Source: Piliocolobus tephrosceles
Taxonomy: Eukaryota; Chordata; Mammalia; Primates; Cercopithecidae
DNA length: 64,000 nt
Assembly (NCBI RefSeq): GCF_002776525.5
Contig: NC_045438.1
Span: 160,642,616-160,706,615 of the forward strand
Direction of reading: 5' to 3'
The notes under the pieces were generated by a model. The model did no database searches. It was given only the letters and a program-made list of their open reading frames with translations, and was not told the origin of the DNA. Of the stretch, positions 11,400 to 22,881 are shown piece by piece (the stretch's first letter is position 1; every line of letters begins with the position of its first letter). The position numbers and the translations under genes are program-made.

Positions 11400-12113
11400 T
11401 GCTCTCTGAGTGCTGCCTTTGCACTGCCCGAAGGTAAAGACCCTGATCAACCTGGAAGCTGGACTGAAGGAGCAGGTAGCCCATGTCACCTGTCCCACAG
11501 CACAGAATGAAACCTGGTCCAGAATCCAGGCAAGAGCTATGCCTCCCAACAAATTACTATCATCGGGGGTGGGTTAGGACTCTGGCAGGCCCTTGGGCAT
11601 TTCTGTCTTCCTGGACCTTTCCTCCACCAAAAAAGAAAATAATGTACATGTATCAATTAAAATTTGCAGCCACATTGGCATAAAGGCAAATATATGAATC
11701 TGACGTATGAAGACCAAGCCTTTGGCCTAAAAATTTACTTTTTTTCTTCTGATTTTGAAAGAAAGCAAAACACTTTTGTGGACTCCTCCAAGAACTGTGG
11801 GCCCTCAGCACTGTGCCTCCTGCATCCAGGGTGCAAGCAGGCCCTGACTATGACAATGCCTTTGCCTGTCAGAAACACGCTTCCATGTAGCAGTGTGCCG
11901 GTGACCCCGGGCACCCAGGACTCCCTACACACCACTGTCACACTTAGTGTGAATGTCACACAGTGTGAATGTTGCCGTGGCACTTCCTGTCATTCCGAGA
12001 GCTCTAGGAGCACCGAAACATCTTCTGTGCAAATTTTCCTTCTTATCATTCAGCAACATGCCTAGCACTCAAGAGGAATTCAGTAAATGTTCATTAAATG
12101 AGTATAATTCTGA
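11400..12113. other. Unassigned DNA holding the source of the inverted copy
   Basis: The source arm of the inverted duplication is at 11702-11837. A 133-codon frame (11664-12065, +) runs through it, cysteine- and serine-rich towards its end, without a recognisable domain. I do not call it a gene. The last bases (12040-12100) resemble an L2/MIR 3' end (AGTAAATGTTCATTAAATGA). Confidence 0.4.
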
Positions 12114-12389
12114 TAGGTGCAGTGGGAGGATCCCTTGAGGCCAAGAGTTCAAGACCAGTCTGGGCAACAAAGCAAGACCCCCGTTTCTACAAAAAAAAAA
12201 AAAAAAAAAAAAATTAAAAAATTAACTGAGCATGGTGGTGTGCACCTGTACTCTTAGCTATTCTGGAGGCTGACAAGGGAGGATGACTTGAGCCCAGGAG
12301 TTGGAGGCTGCAGTGAACTATGATTGCACCACTGCACTCTAGCTGAGGCAAATGAGCAAGGCCCTGTATATTTGAAAAAAAAAAAAAAG
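12114..12389 (+). repeat. AluJ-type SINE with internal deletion
   Basis: Most of the first monomer's 5' half is missing: GATAGGTGCAGTGG joins directly to GAGGATCCCTTGAGG. A 24-nt middle A-run is at 12190-12213 and the tail A-run at 12374-12389. Confidence 0.9.
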
Positions 12390-12439
12390 TGTAATCCAAT
12401 AAGCTGGATGTGGGAAGACTGGGAAACTTTGACTCAAGG

Positions 12440-12710
12440 CTGGGCACTATCCTGTGTAGACCTGACTCGGCAGACTGATGACCAGTGGGTCTGGAGTGAG
12501 AACTCAGCCTGCAACACTCCACAGCTGGGCAGCTTTGGGCAAATTTCCCAGCCTCTCAAGGCCTCAGGTTCGCCACCTTTAAAATAGAGGATCATGGAAT
12601 TGTGGTAGGAGTCAAAGGAGATCATACTTGTGGAGAACTCAGTGCACAGCCTGACACGTCATAAGGAATAAGGAGTCAGTACATGGTAAATATCAGTGCC
12701 GTTTAGCCAG
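12440..12710 (+). repeat. MIR SINE
   Basis: TTTGGGCAAATTTCCCAGCCTCTC, then CACCTTTAAAATAGAGGATCA, follow the MIR core. Its 3' tail AAGGAGTCAGTACATGGTAAA is also recognisable. Confidence 0.75.
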
Positions 12711-12814
12711 AAGAGATATAAACGTTATCTGTGCTATTGTGTCATGAAAATAGAGGGGGATAATGAAGGTTGAAGGGCTTTCTTAATTGTGATGAATGAG
12801 AGAGTATTAGGATG

Positions 12815-13040
12815 GATAACGCATTAGAAGACCTGAATCTGTATCCCAGCTCCAAAGCTGACCAGGTAGGAGACTTGAAACAAAGCACTTACCTTATCAA
12901 GCCTCATTTTATTCGTCCACAAGATGGAGATAATGCCTGCCTCAGAATGTGGCTTTGAGGATAAAATACTGTGAATGTGAAAGAAGAGTGTTGTAAAGTC
13001 CGAGGTACTATTAAAAGGTACTGCACAGCTGTTGCTCTTG
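12815..13040 (+). repeat. MIR SINE
   Basis: CAAGCCTCATTTTATTCGTC, GATGGAGATAATGCCTGCCTC and TTTGAGGATAAAATACTGTGA are in MIR order. Confidence 0.7.
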
Positions 13041-13440
13041 GTATCCAATCCATAAATGCATAGTTTATGCTTAACAATGTCAGTCATCGATCCGATCTTC
13101 TTCCTCCTCTTCTGTCAAACTCCTTTGGGTTTTAGCACTAAAACCAAATTCCTTAATAAAACCTCACCTTTAATGAAGCCTACCTTGGGGTTTTCCTGTT
13201 CTTAAGCCCTTAACCTTTGGCTCATCTGAACGGCTTCCCTATATACTTTATTATTATTTTCTTTTTTGTTTATTTCTTTTTCCCTTTTTCTCTCCTATAT
13301 ACCTTTTGCTAGTCTCTCAAAATGATCCTGCTCCTGTGGGAAGTTTGAGGGCACGTGGAGTGAGACCGTCTTGAAATTTTCCAGTTTTCAAAGCCACTAA
13401 CCATTTAATACAAAGCCTGTATTAAATGACATAACCTAAA

Positions 13441-14300
13441 AGGCACCAACAATGCTCCCCACGGCCCCTTCCCTGGAGCGGACACGCATAGATTTCCTGC
13501 CTCTTTCTAAGTCCATCGTTCTAGGTTTAGGAGGAAGTTGTAAAACAGACAAAAGCTCTGATAGGTGTCCCCTCAAGGGTGACACTGAAAGGACGCCTCG
13601 CTGCAATGGACAGTTTCAAGCCCCCAAAAGAGTCATCTCTGACTTTGCTCTCAGACCTCAGCCACTGCCGCCGCAGCACCGTGACTCACCTCCCGGAGGA
13701 AAGGGTGGGGCCGCAGAGAGTCAACAGAGAGCGGGCACCTGAGTCTGAGAAGCCTGGGAATGTGTTATCTCCTCTCCCGAGGCGGCGCCCTGGCTCCCGT
13801 GGAGATCGTCAGCACGGAGATTCGGGTTTGAAAGAGATCATTGTGGACTAGTTCTCATTAGCGTCCTTGCTGCGTTTCGCTTTAAACACCAGAAAAATGT
13901 GCCTGGGATTCAGCAAACACCTCCTTTCGGTTTTATGGCTGCAAATTTCCGTTGGAGCCATTTAGAAGTAAGAATTCTCTTCTTACCCATGTCATCTGCT
14001 TCTCCCCCTCCTGACATCTTTCCCTCCACACTCCACACCTGAGGACCATGGGCGGAGCGGGGGGTGGCACTGGCAACAGATGTCTCGCCCATGGGGGCAT
14101 TTCTCCAATGGGCTGCGCCCCAGAACCACGGAGCACCTTGGAGCACAATCATGACCCAGGGCTGAAAATCCCCTTTTCGCGGCGCCTTCGGGGGGTCCAT
14201 CTTAGTCTCCATGCTCTAAGAACTAGGGGCCCACTAGGCCCCCCATCGCACCCCACACCGCCACACGGAGGGGCCTGGCAGCCTTATCTGTGTTAGTGCA
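13441..14300. promoter_or_regulatory. GC-rich, CpG-containing block (candidate promoter or enhancer)
   Basis: This is the most CpG-rich non-Alu stretch in the window, with roughly 36 CpG in 860 bp by hand count. They are densest at 13600-13830 and 14040-14280. It contains a GC box (GGGCGGAGC, 14049-14057), TGACTCA (13682-13688) and, read on the minus strand, a donor-like GGGAG/GTGAGTC near 13690. Several overlapping open frames (for example 13452-13742 + and 13910-14212 -) reflect base composition and show no known domain. No TATA box or defined transcript is visible, so promoter function is inference. Confidence 0.35.
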
Positions 14301-14374
14301 TTCTGCTCATCCCAAGGTGGACACCTGACCCAGGCTGGCCAAATAGGAATGAGGAATCCGAAATCTGAGACAGC

Positions 14375-14690
14375 AGCCGGGCGCGGTGGCTCATGACTGT
14401 AATCCCAGCACTTTGTGAGGCCGAGGCGGCGGATCACCTGAGGTCAGGAGTTCGAGACCAGCCTGACCAATATGGTGAAACCCCGTCTCTACTAAACACA
14501 CAAAATCTTAGCCAGGAGTAGTGCTGGGTGCCTGTAGTCCCAGTTACTCAGAGGCTGAGGCAGAAGAATCACTTGAACCTGGGAGACAGAGGTTGCAGTG
14601 AGCCGAGATTGTGCCATTGCACTCCAGTCTGGGCAAAAAGAGTGAAACTTGGTCTCAAAAAAAAAAAAAATTCAAAGAAAGAAAAAAAGA
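14375..14690 (+). repeat. Alu SINE (AluS)
   Basis: A full-length copy starts GCCGGGCGCGGTGGCTCA. TCTGAGACAGC flanks it on both sides (14364-14374 and about 14694-14704) as a target-site duplication. Confidence 0.97.
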
Positions 14691-14711
14691 ATTCTGAGAC
14701 AGCTAATCGGT

Positions 14712-14776
14712 GGAGAGAGGAAGGAGGGGAAGGGAGGAGAGGGAAGGGGAAAAGAGGAGCAGGGAGGGCAGGGCAG
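14712..14776 (+). repeat. Polypurine GGA/GGGA tract
   Basis: About 65 bases are almost entirely G and A, with repeated GGGA/GGAA blocks such as GGAAGGAGGGGAAGGGAGG. It follows directly after an Alu tail and could form triplex or quadruplex structures. Confidence 0.8.
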
Positions 14777-14789
14777 AGTGATGATCTAG

Positions 14790-15544
14790 GTTCTTGATGG
14801 ATCTCTGGCTCTTGACTCCCACCCACTCACCCATACCCTGCAGCTTCCCTGGCCTCGGGCTCCATGAGACACACCTGTATCTGTGTAATAACTTCCCACC
14901 CTTGTTTAAGCTAGTTCGGGTTGATTTCTCATACTTACAACTATTGTAGACATTAAGTCACCTCCTGACGTGTATTTTCCCTTTATTGGCAACTACCTTG
15001 ATTTCATTGTTATCCACACTTCTTAGTGCCATTCACATGCTTCAGGGGAAGGGGACTGATTTCAGAACAATACATTTGCTCAGGCTTAAGTTAATCAGTA
15101 TAACCTGATCCCCCAACTGCAGCTGAAGTTTCAGAAATGGGCTCATCTGCCACAGAAGCCAGTGGGATTGGAGAAAGGTTTGATGAAGTCTTCTGGAAGC
15201 TTCCAGAATGACCCCTGCACTCCACTTCCTGGGTCCTCATGAAGACACAAGCAGACCAGAGAGTTGCTGACAGTTATATATTAACCACAAAGAGATGACA
15301 CCACGAAGGCTAAGTGAAAAGATGAAAGAGAAGCCTTGTCTTAGAAGATGTCATGAAGCTGCCAAATCAAACCATTCCCAAAGTTCACCCTCCCTCAGAC
15401 TATTCAGTTACAGGATCCAATAAATCCCTTTAACTAAACATCTTAACTAAAATCCCTGAGACACGACTCCAACGCACATGCTTCCAACTGCAACAATCCA
15501 ACCCACCTAAGTACATTCTGGGAGAATAAAAAATAAAACAGGAA
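14790..15544. other. Unassigned DNA
   Basis: No gene is recognised. Wording around 15130-15260 (TTCTGGAAGCTTCCAGAATG, CACTTCCTGGGTCCTC) has an old-LTR flavour, but I cannot assign it. Confidence 0.35.
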
Positions 15545-15710
15545 AGGAGTGCTTGACTGGAAAATTGGAGGCTTCCAAGATACTGGTCCTCCTCCACCAC
15601 TAATTACCTATGGAACCTTAGGCGAGCCATGTACCTTCTTTGAGCCCAGTCACTCCTTTGCAGAATGAAACCAATTAGATTTCCAACACTAACATTCTAT
15701 GACTTTATTT
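15545..15710 (+). repeat. MIR SINE fragment
   Basis: ATTACCTATGGAACCTTAGGC, TTTGAGCCCAGTCACTCC and TTTGCAGAATGAAACCAATTA follow a diverged MIR. Confidence 0.55.
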
Positions 15711-16974
15711 GTAGACTCTTAGTGCCAACTTGTATTGAGTCCCATAGGGGTAGTTTATAATTTCATCAGTGAATCTTGCAAGATCTCAATTTGGAAACTA
15801 ACAACAATAAACAACAGCAAAAAAGAAAAAAAAAAGGTATTTGCATTAAAACTCTCACCGTGAAGAGTGAGAAGTGTTAGAGTTGGAATTCTAACAATAA
15901 AAGGTGGAGAGAGGAAATGAGTGAATACAATGAAGAATCTTCTGGCTGAGCCCTGTTCACAAAGGCCAGTCTTTTGAGTATTTTTGAGTTATAATAACCA
16001 AGGAATCCATGGTTTGGTGGCCCCGCTGGTCACACCCAGCTTGAGGGCATCCTTCACTTGAGCTGTGTGGTTGGGGCTGACTCCAGTCCCTCAGGCTTGT
16101 AAAAAGGATCCAAGGCTGTAATATTTAATTTAGGTTTTGAATTTGTTGATCTCTTAAAAGTTAGTATTTGTTATTGATATTATTTTTCAAGACGTTTTTT
16201 GATTGTCAGAGGTTGTTTTGTTTTTCCCTTTTGTGGCTTGGTTACTGTTAAGAAAATAAAACCTGCGCCAACCCTGAAACTCAGAACTGATACTCCAGGT
16301 TCTCTCACTGGAAAGAATAACAAAAACAAAAACCAGCATAACTGACTTCCACCACAAAGAGCATATACAAGATTGTGCGCACACACTCACACAAGTTCAT
16401 AAAGGATCTTGGACCCAATTATGCAGGAATCAGGCTGGGACCAGTCCTGCCATATGGATTTACTTTTACTGGAGGTTTCCAAATATTCAAGTTTACAGCA
16501 GGCTTCAGTACCATATTTTTCAAGAAGTCTCTTCTCCCCACAGCTTTAAATATAACCAAGCAAAAGTCAAGCCTGATCTCCAAAGAACAAAGCAGGAAAA
16601 GTTCATAGATCATCACTGGGTGAAGTACCAAGGATGTATCGTATGACAGGATCAGGGTGTCAGGCCAATTTTAAGACTGATGTCTACCCATACTACGAAA
16701 AATAATACTGGAGAAAAATATAATTCTGGAGATCATAAAGAAACAGTATGGTGTGCATTTCCCAAATGCCTTTAGATTAGCTTTAAACAACAACAACAAC
16801 AGAAAAGGCTATTTGGTTGGCCAAAAATGTATTTCAAACAAAAAGTATGTCAGAGTTCTCTCAACTCTCAGACTTCATTTCAGACCTAGAAGTAATCATG
16901 GTGCTTGACCAGTCTAGTCTCCTCATTGTTGTTTGACATATCTGTGCTGCTTTACACACAAAACGAATCTGAAA
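15711..16974. other. Unassigned old DNA
   Basis: This is 1.26 kb without a recognised repeat or exon. The + frame at 16375-16608 (77 codons) and the minus frames at 16180-16390 lack known motifs. Confidence 0.4.
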
Positions 16975-17580
16975 TATAAGTAAACCTATCAAGAGTGCAA
17001 TATTCAATACTGTATGATTTTGTCTGCACAAAGTTCAAAAACAGACATAACCTCTAGTATTAGAAGTCAGAATACTGGTTCTGGAAGATTAAGGGGGTAA
17101 GGGAGGGGCTTCTGGTAATGTCCTTTTTTTTTTTTTTTTTTTGTCTTTTTTGGTTTGGTTTTTGAGACAGGGTCTTATTCTGTCACCCAGGCTGGAGTGC
17201 AGTGGCACAATCGCAGCTCACTGCAGCCTCGACCCCCCTGAGCTCAAGCAATCTTCCCATCTCAGCCCCCTGAGTAGCTGGGACCACACACATGTGCCAC
17301 GATGCCCAGCTAATTTTTGTATTTTGTAGAGAAAAGGTCTCTCTCTGTTGCCCAGGCTGGTCACAAACTCCTGGCCTCAAGTAATCCTCCCACCGCCACC
17401 TCCCAAAGTGCTGGGATTCCAGGAGTGAGCCACTGTGCCCAGCCTGTCTCTTGATCCGGGTGGCAGTTGGTTAAACACATAACAGTTGTAATAGTTCATC
17501 AAGCTTTACAGGTATGATATGTGCACTTTTATATGTATGTTACACATCAATGTAGAAGTCTACTTCAGAAAATAAAAGAA
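16975..17580 (+). mobile_element. L1M 3' UTR fragment, split by an Alu
   Basis: ATTTTGTCTGCACAAAGTTC, AGAAGTCAGAATACTGGTTC, then after the Alu CTTGATCCGGGTGGCAGTTG, TTCATCAAGCTTTACAGGTA and TATGTATGTTACACATCAAT are in the order of an old L1M 3' end. No ORF2 remains here. Confidence 0.8.
17124..17444 (-). repeat. AluJ-type SINE, minus strand, inside L1M
   Basis: It starts with an 18-nt poly-T and has a diverged body with CAGCCTCGACCCCCCTGAGC. It ends at GTGCCCAGCC and interrupts the L1M 3' UTR. Confidence 0.95.
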
Positions 17581-17689
17581 CGTAGATAATCAAATCTAAG
17601 TCAAAAAAAAGGAGAAATAGTAACGTGTTTTGCTTTCAATCTAATACAATCATTTAGAAAGACATCAGCCTTTTATTCACTTACTTTAT

Positions 17690-18920
17690 GTACAATACAA
17701 TTAACTTCTTTGGTGTGTATTTCTGTGAATCTGACAAGTGCGTGCAGTTAGACCACCCTAATCAAGACAGAACAGTTCCATCACCCCCCAAACTTCCTCA
17801 CACTGCCCTTTTGTAATCAACCCAAGCCCCCATGTTGAACTCCTGGCAAACACTGATCTGTTCCTATAATTTTCCAGGATGTCAGGTAAACGGAATTGTA
17901 CAAAATGTGTCTTTTGAGTTTGGCTTCTGTCACTTAGTATGAAATTTATCTATGTCATTACATGAATCAGTAATTTGTTCCCTTTTATTCCTGAGCAGTA
18001 TTGCATTGTTTGGACATGCCATGGTTTGTTTACCCACTCAACAGTTGAAGATATTTGGATTGTTCCCAGTTTTTGATGATTATGAATAAATATGCTAGAA
18101 ACATTCACACACAATTTTTATATGAACAAAAGTTTCCAGTTCTCTTGGGTAAATACTTAGGAGTGGGATTGCTGCATTATGTGGTAAATGTGTGTTTAAC
18201 TTCATGAGAAACTGCCAAAGTGTTTTCCAAAATGGTTGAGCTGTTTGCGTTCCCACCAGCAATGAAAGAAACTTCCAGTTGCTCTGCATCCTTGTGAACC
18301 TATAAGATCGTCTTTTCTCTTTTTTAGTCATTCTAATTGTTGAAGGGGTCATTTTCACAGAAACAGTTTCCTGAAGATACTGCTAAAGGTATGCATGGCA
18401 AGTTTAAAATTCAGGAAGAGATAAAATAATTCAGCTGGTTGATTGAAAGTGTTACACTTTCTTGTAAATAATTAGCTTATTTTCAAAAGTAAAGCTTTAA
18501 TCTGAATTTCTTTAATAATTGATACTGAGTATCTTACATTCATTGGCCATTTGTATTTCTTCATATGTGAATTACCTTTGCCATTTTTCTATTATTTTAA
18601 AAACAAATTTAAAAGAACTTTTTGTATAATTTATGGAAATCAGACTGTTTATTGCCATTATGTTGTAAATACATTTGTTTGTGCTTTTACTTTATGAAGA
18701 TTCCTGCTACAACGAGATTTTTTTAAGTCTATAGTCAAATTTATGATTATTTCCACTGTGGTGCCTGAGTTTGGTAGTACAGTAGAAACCCATTTTCCAC
18801 CCAAAGATTGTTCAAAAGTTCTCACCAATATTTCCTTTTTTTTTCTTATGACTTCACTTTCTTCTGTGTAAACACTGATCTATCTAGAATTAATTTGGGG
18901 TTCATAATTAATTAAAGTAA
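17690..18920 (-). mobile_element. L1M fragment, minus strand
   Basis: Read on the + strand, this is antisense L1. Examples are CACCCCCCAAACTTCCTCAC, TCAGTAATTTGTTCCCTTTT, AACTGCCAAAGTGTTTTCCA, TTCCCACCAGCAATGAAAG and AGTCATTCTAATTGTTGAAG. The frame is destroyed by many stops. The section 18360-18480 does not align to my recollection and may be an indel. The right end is uncertain. Confidence 0.7.
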
Positions 18921-19205
18921 GAATCTCAACCTATCGAGATTAAAATTAAGAAAAAAAATTTGCAGGTAACAGCTGAAAAACATATTTTACGATTAATAAA
19001 CATCTTTCCAAAAGGGATATTTTAAATTTAGGTTTGTAAAATGACTTTCATTTGATGCCACGTTCCAACTTTATACTCTAAGATCTTTTGCTTTTTTCAG
19101 TTTTAATTAAAACTGAATGTAATAGAGACTTCCTGGAGAAACGTGATATCAATGCCTGCTCTTAACTTACATATTTGAATATAAATGTAAATTTATTAAA
19201 AAAAA

Positions 19206-19330
19206 TTTTTTTTTAGAGACGGGATCTTAGATGTTGCCCAGGCTGGTCTCAAACTCCTGGCCTCAAAGGATCCTCAAGGCTTGGCTTCACAAAGTGCCCG
19301 GATTACAGGTGTAAACCACTGCTCCTGGCC
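19206..19330 (-). repeat. Alu monomer fragment, minus strand
   Basis: A short T-run is followed by AGAGACGGGATCTTAGATGT, GCCCAGGCTGGTCTCAAACT and the terminal CTGCTCCTGGCC. One monomer only. Confidence 0.88.
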
Positions 19331-19689
19331 TTAAATGTAAATGTCAGTGGTATAGTTTGATCTTTAATAGCTGTTAACAGTATCTTAACACCATTTTTTT
19401 TTTAAATTAGGAAAAACAAGTAAATTCAAATGGCAACAACCTGATTCCAGAAAATATAAATTCCAATGCAGAGTGTTATTCTATAAAATAGATAAAAATA
19501 TTCCCATCACCAGTTGTTAAATAATTCATATTTCTCTCCACTAACTTGAAATGCCACATATATTATATACTAAGTTCCCATTTGTTCTTGGTTTATTTCT
19601 AGATCTTCTATGATTTTTCTATAATCAGCCTATGACATGAATACTTTTACAATTTCAACACATTATACTTTTAAAATTGGAAGAAACGG

Positions 19690-19850
19690 TCATTTTTATA
19701 TTTTATTGTGAAAATTAACAGATACAGAAAAAGTGCATATGATATGTAAGAACATTTAAACAAATAGTTATAAAGTTGAACACCTGGATAAATACCACCC
19801 AGGTCAAGCAACAGAACTAAAATTTATTTTTTTAAAGTTGTCTCTCCCAG
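19690..19850 (-). mobile_element. L1M 3' UTR fragment, minus strand
   Basis: AGTGCATATGATATGTAAG and ATAAATACCACCCAGGTCAA are antisense forms of old L1M 3' UTR wording. Confidence 0.5.
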
Positions 19851-20171
19851 ACTTCCTATTTAAAATAAGAGCTATCATCTAGTTCTGATGGTTAGGCAAT
19901 CCTATTTTTAGTTATTTAGTAAAAGTTTGCATGTAAATTGATAATGAAACTACCAAAGCTCCAGTGAATAGAAAGTGCTTGGTTAATTTTGTTACTTTTA
20001 TAAGTAAATGGAGTTTAAACTTCCTTATCATTCCTTATTATACAAATACAAATAATTATTTCTTATTACACAAAAAGATGTTTCTAAATAAATCCATCAT
20101 GTAAAGAACATTTGAAATTGAGAAGAAACCCCTTCCAGGTGTTCAGAAGCATTTGTTTATTTATAAACGGT

Positions 20172-20390
20172 GCAGGCCTGTGCTGTCCAACAGGGCAGCC
20201 ACAGGTGGCTATTGAAACTTAAATTTCAGTTAATTAAAATTAAACAAAGTTGAACATTTTGTTTCTCAGTCATACTAGCCACAATTTCAAGTGCTCAAGA
20301 CCCACGTGTGGTGGTGGCCGCCATATTGGATGGCACAGATACAGTACATTTCCATCACTCACAAAGTTCCATTGGATAGCGCTGGTTTAG
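20172..20390 (-). mobile_element. MER5A-type DNA transposon (hAT-Charlie, non-autonomous)
   Basis: Imperfect terminal inverted repeats are visible: TGTGCTGTCCAAC at the left and GGATAGCGCTGG at the right. Between them lie CAGCCACAGGTGGCTATTG and CGCCATATTGGATGGCACAG. It encodes no transposase. Confidence 0.88.
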
Positions 20391-21061
20391 CACCTCCTTG
20401 GAGTCCACAAACCATTTGGGGTGTCTTAAAACACACAAATATGAGACGTCTTGAAAACATACAAAATATGCAGTTTAAAAAAACACAGCAAAGAGAGATC
20501 AGAAATTATATGAGAGAGAACAAAGAAATGCGATATACAATTGAACACCACATCTTGTTCTAACCTTGTTTAGCCAAAGCTAAACAAACAAACATAATAT
20601 TCAATGAATCACATAGCTCTCTTTAGGCAGAAGGAAGCATATACTTTAATTTGGTAAGACATACTGTTTTCTGGCAACACTATTTAGCAAAAAGATATTA
20701 TGGTAGCCCTCTGTCAGTGTAACCCAAGGATGGTTGGACCATTTAGGTGGCCTCTGTTTAACTCGAGCATGCCTTGAGGTTGGCTCATCAAAAAAACACC
20801 AAAAGTCACTGGTAAGTGGCATCTTTTTGTGAGGAGATGAAGAGGGGCATAATGTCACACAGCACATGGTAAAACCTCATCCCACTGCATAACAGGTATC
20901 TCTGTCCTTACCCATCTCAAGGCTTTTTCAGTGGCCCTTAACTAGGTTTCTTTCCCTCCTGTATCTCCACTCCTCACACCGCTTCCACAAATCCTCTTTA
21001 TTGGTCCAAGCAATTCAGCTCAGTGCCCTCCCCTGCAGCCCTCACTCAGCAAAACCAAAGC
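20391..21061. other. Unassigned DNA
   Basis: No gene or named repeat was recognised. Short frames at 20291-20563 (+) and 20646-20867 (-) lack known motifs and the first begins inside MER5A. Confidence 0.4.
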
Positions 21062-21202
21062 TCTGCAGCCTCAACCTCCCCAGGCTCAGGTGATCCTCCT
21101 ACATCAGCCTCCCAGTAGCTGGAACTACAGACACATGCCACCATGCCCAGTTAATTTTTGTATTTTTTGTAGAGATGGAGTTTTGTCATGTTGCCCAGGC
21201 TG
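21062..21202 (-). repeat. Alu fragment, minus strand, truncated at both ends
   Basis: CTGCAGCCTCAACCTCCCCA through TTGCCCAGGCTG is Alu. Neither a poly-T start nor the terminal CGGCC is present. Confidence 0.9.
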
Positions 21203-21494
21203 AACCATTTTGAAAAATGCCGTTGACTGCAATTTTGAAGACAATATGGAGAAAAACACACACACATGCACACACACTGAGATAATATTCAATTATAATT
21301 TAGTCAAAGCAATTCTTCAGAAAATTAAACTAACTTGTTCCAGATATTTTGCTTTCTGGTCAACTTACTAGCAGTCGAGGCAAAACAAAAAAAAACAAAT
21401 AGACATATGGTGATATGTTTCTCCTCTGGAAGAGGGAAGCATCCACGTGTTTATGAGAGAACATTCTCTTTTCTAGCTCCACAGCCAGTGATAT

Positions 21495-21600
21495 CTAAGG
21501 CTCAGGGGAAACGACTTGTCCAGTCACAAAGATCATCAACTTACAGACCTGGGATTCCAGCATATGTCTGTCTGAGCAATTCCTTTGCCTCCCTTCTTGA
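21495..21600 (-). repeat. MIR SINE fragment, minus strand
   Basis: ACGACTTGTCCAGTCACAAA and ACAGACCTGGGATTCCAGC match the antisense MIR core. The 127-codon open frame at 21335-21718 crosses it and is not considered a gene. Confidence 0.65.
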
Positions 21601-21844
21601 CCACAAGCATGGGAGAGAGAAAGGAAAACAGAAGTTGATCATGGTGGCTTCCAAACCTAGCCCCTTCTCAGAGTCCAGTGAGGCCAATATTAGTCACCAT
21701 AATGAACTCCCCCAGTGACAGCCCTCTGTGGACACTGCACATTTCAAAGGAAAAAACATAAAAGATCTGGTCCCATGCTTTTCACCCTTGCTTTTCACCC
21801 TTCTTGGCAGAAGGAAATTAATCAGCAGTCTCTTCGGACACTGA

Positions 21845-22015
21845 AATTATAACCAGAGAACTGGGAAAGACCCTAGACCAGAGCCCATGCTCTACAGTTT
21901 CCTGCCCCTTTCAGAGGTCACTGGGGTCAGAGATGTTAGGTGATTTATGTAAGATCACTAGCAAGTTAGGGGTAGAACCAAAACAAGAACCGAAATTGGC
22001 CTGCAGCTCCAGTTA
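21845..22015 (-). repeat. MIR SINE fragment, minus strand
   Basis: GTTAGGTGATTTATGTAAGA and GCAAGTTAGGGGTAGAACC are antisense MIR wording. Confidence 0.6.
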
Positions 22016-22140
22016 TTTAAATCAGAAGACACAAACCATTGGCCCATACTAACTATATTTTTATTTGTTTAATTGTTTGCTGAAGTTTTTTAATTGGGAA
22101 ATTTCATTCCCAGAAATCTGCATTTCTTTTGTTTTTAAAT

Positions 22141-22302
22141 TTATTTTAATTTTTATTTTTTAAGAGATGGGATCTCATTCTATCACCCAGGCTGCAATGC
22201 AGTGGCGCTAACATAACTCACTCCAGCCTTGAACTCCTGGGCTCAAGTGATCCTCCTGTCTCAGCCCAGTTGAGATTACAGGCATGAGCCACTGTGTCTG
22301 GC
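22141..22302 (-). repeat. AluJ-type fragment with internal deletion, minus strand
   Basis: AAGAGATGGGATCTCATTC through GCCTTGAACTCCTGGGCTCA then CAGTTGAGATTACAGGCATG and GTGTCTGGC. About half of a dimer has been lost. Confidence 0.88.
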
Positions 22303-22548
22303 TTTTTCTTTTTTAAATTGAAAGATTCGCCAACATGGATAATGGCTGCCTCCCTTAAGTGAGCTATGAGCTATCAGGTCACTACAGTCGCCAAACGTTT
22401 CGTCCTTATTCCACCTGCTGGCTTCATCCTTCCATGCCCCACCTGGCCCCTGCAGCCCTGTGGGTTTACAAGCTCTGGTTGAGATAACTAGTACATGGTC
22501 ACCCTTATCAATCAGTCAGTAAGCTTTCCATGCTTTTGAACCACATCT

Positions 22549-22574
22549 GATTTATTTATTTATTTATTTATTTA
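22549..22574 (+). repeat. (TTTA)n microsatellite
   Basis: About six perfect ATTT units sit just before the poly-T side of the next Alu. Confidence 0.95.
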
Positions 22575-22586
22575 AATGTATTTACT

Positions 22587-22881
22587 TCTTTTTTGAGACG
22601 GAGTTTCGCTCTTGTAGCCCAGGCTGGAGTACAATGGTGTGATCTCAGCTTACTGCAACCTCTACTTCCCAGGTCCAAGCGATTCTGCCTCCAGTCCGTA
22701 GCTGGAACTACAGGCGTGTACCACCACACCCGGATAATTTTTTGTATTTTTAGTAGAGACAGAGTCCCATCATTTTGGCCAAGCTGGTCTTGAACCCCTG
22801 ACCTCAGGTGATATGCCTGCCTTGGTCTCCCAAAGTGCTGTGGTTACAGACGTGAGCCACCATGAGCCACCATGCCTGGCC
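22587..22881 (-). repeat. Alu SINE, minus strand, with small terminal duplication
   Basis: The body runs from TTTTTTGAGACGGAGTTTCG to CATGCCTGGCC. GAGCCACCAT is tandemly duplicated near the end (22854-22873). Confidence 0.95.

Noticed and set aside
11664..12065. 133-codon + frame through the inverted-repeat source arm
   Set aside because: There is no domain, initiation context or splice context. The similar peptide on the other arm simply reflects the DNA inversion.
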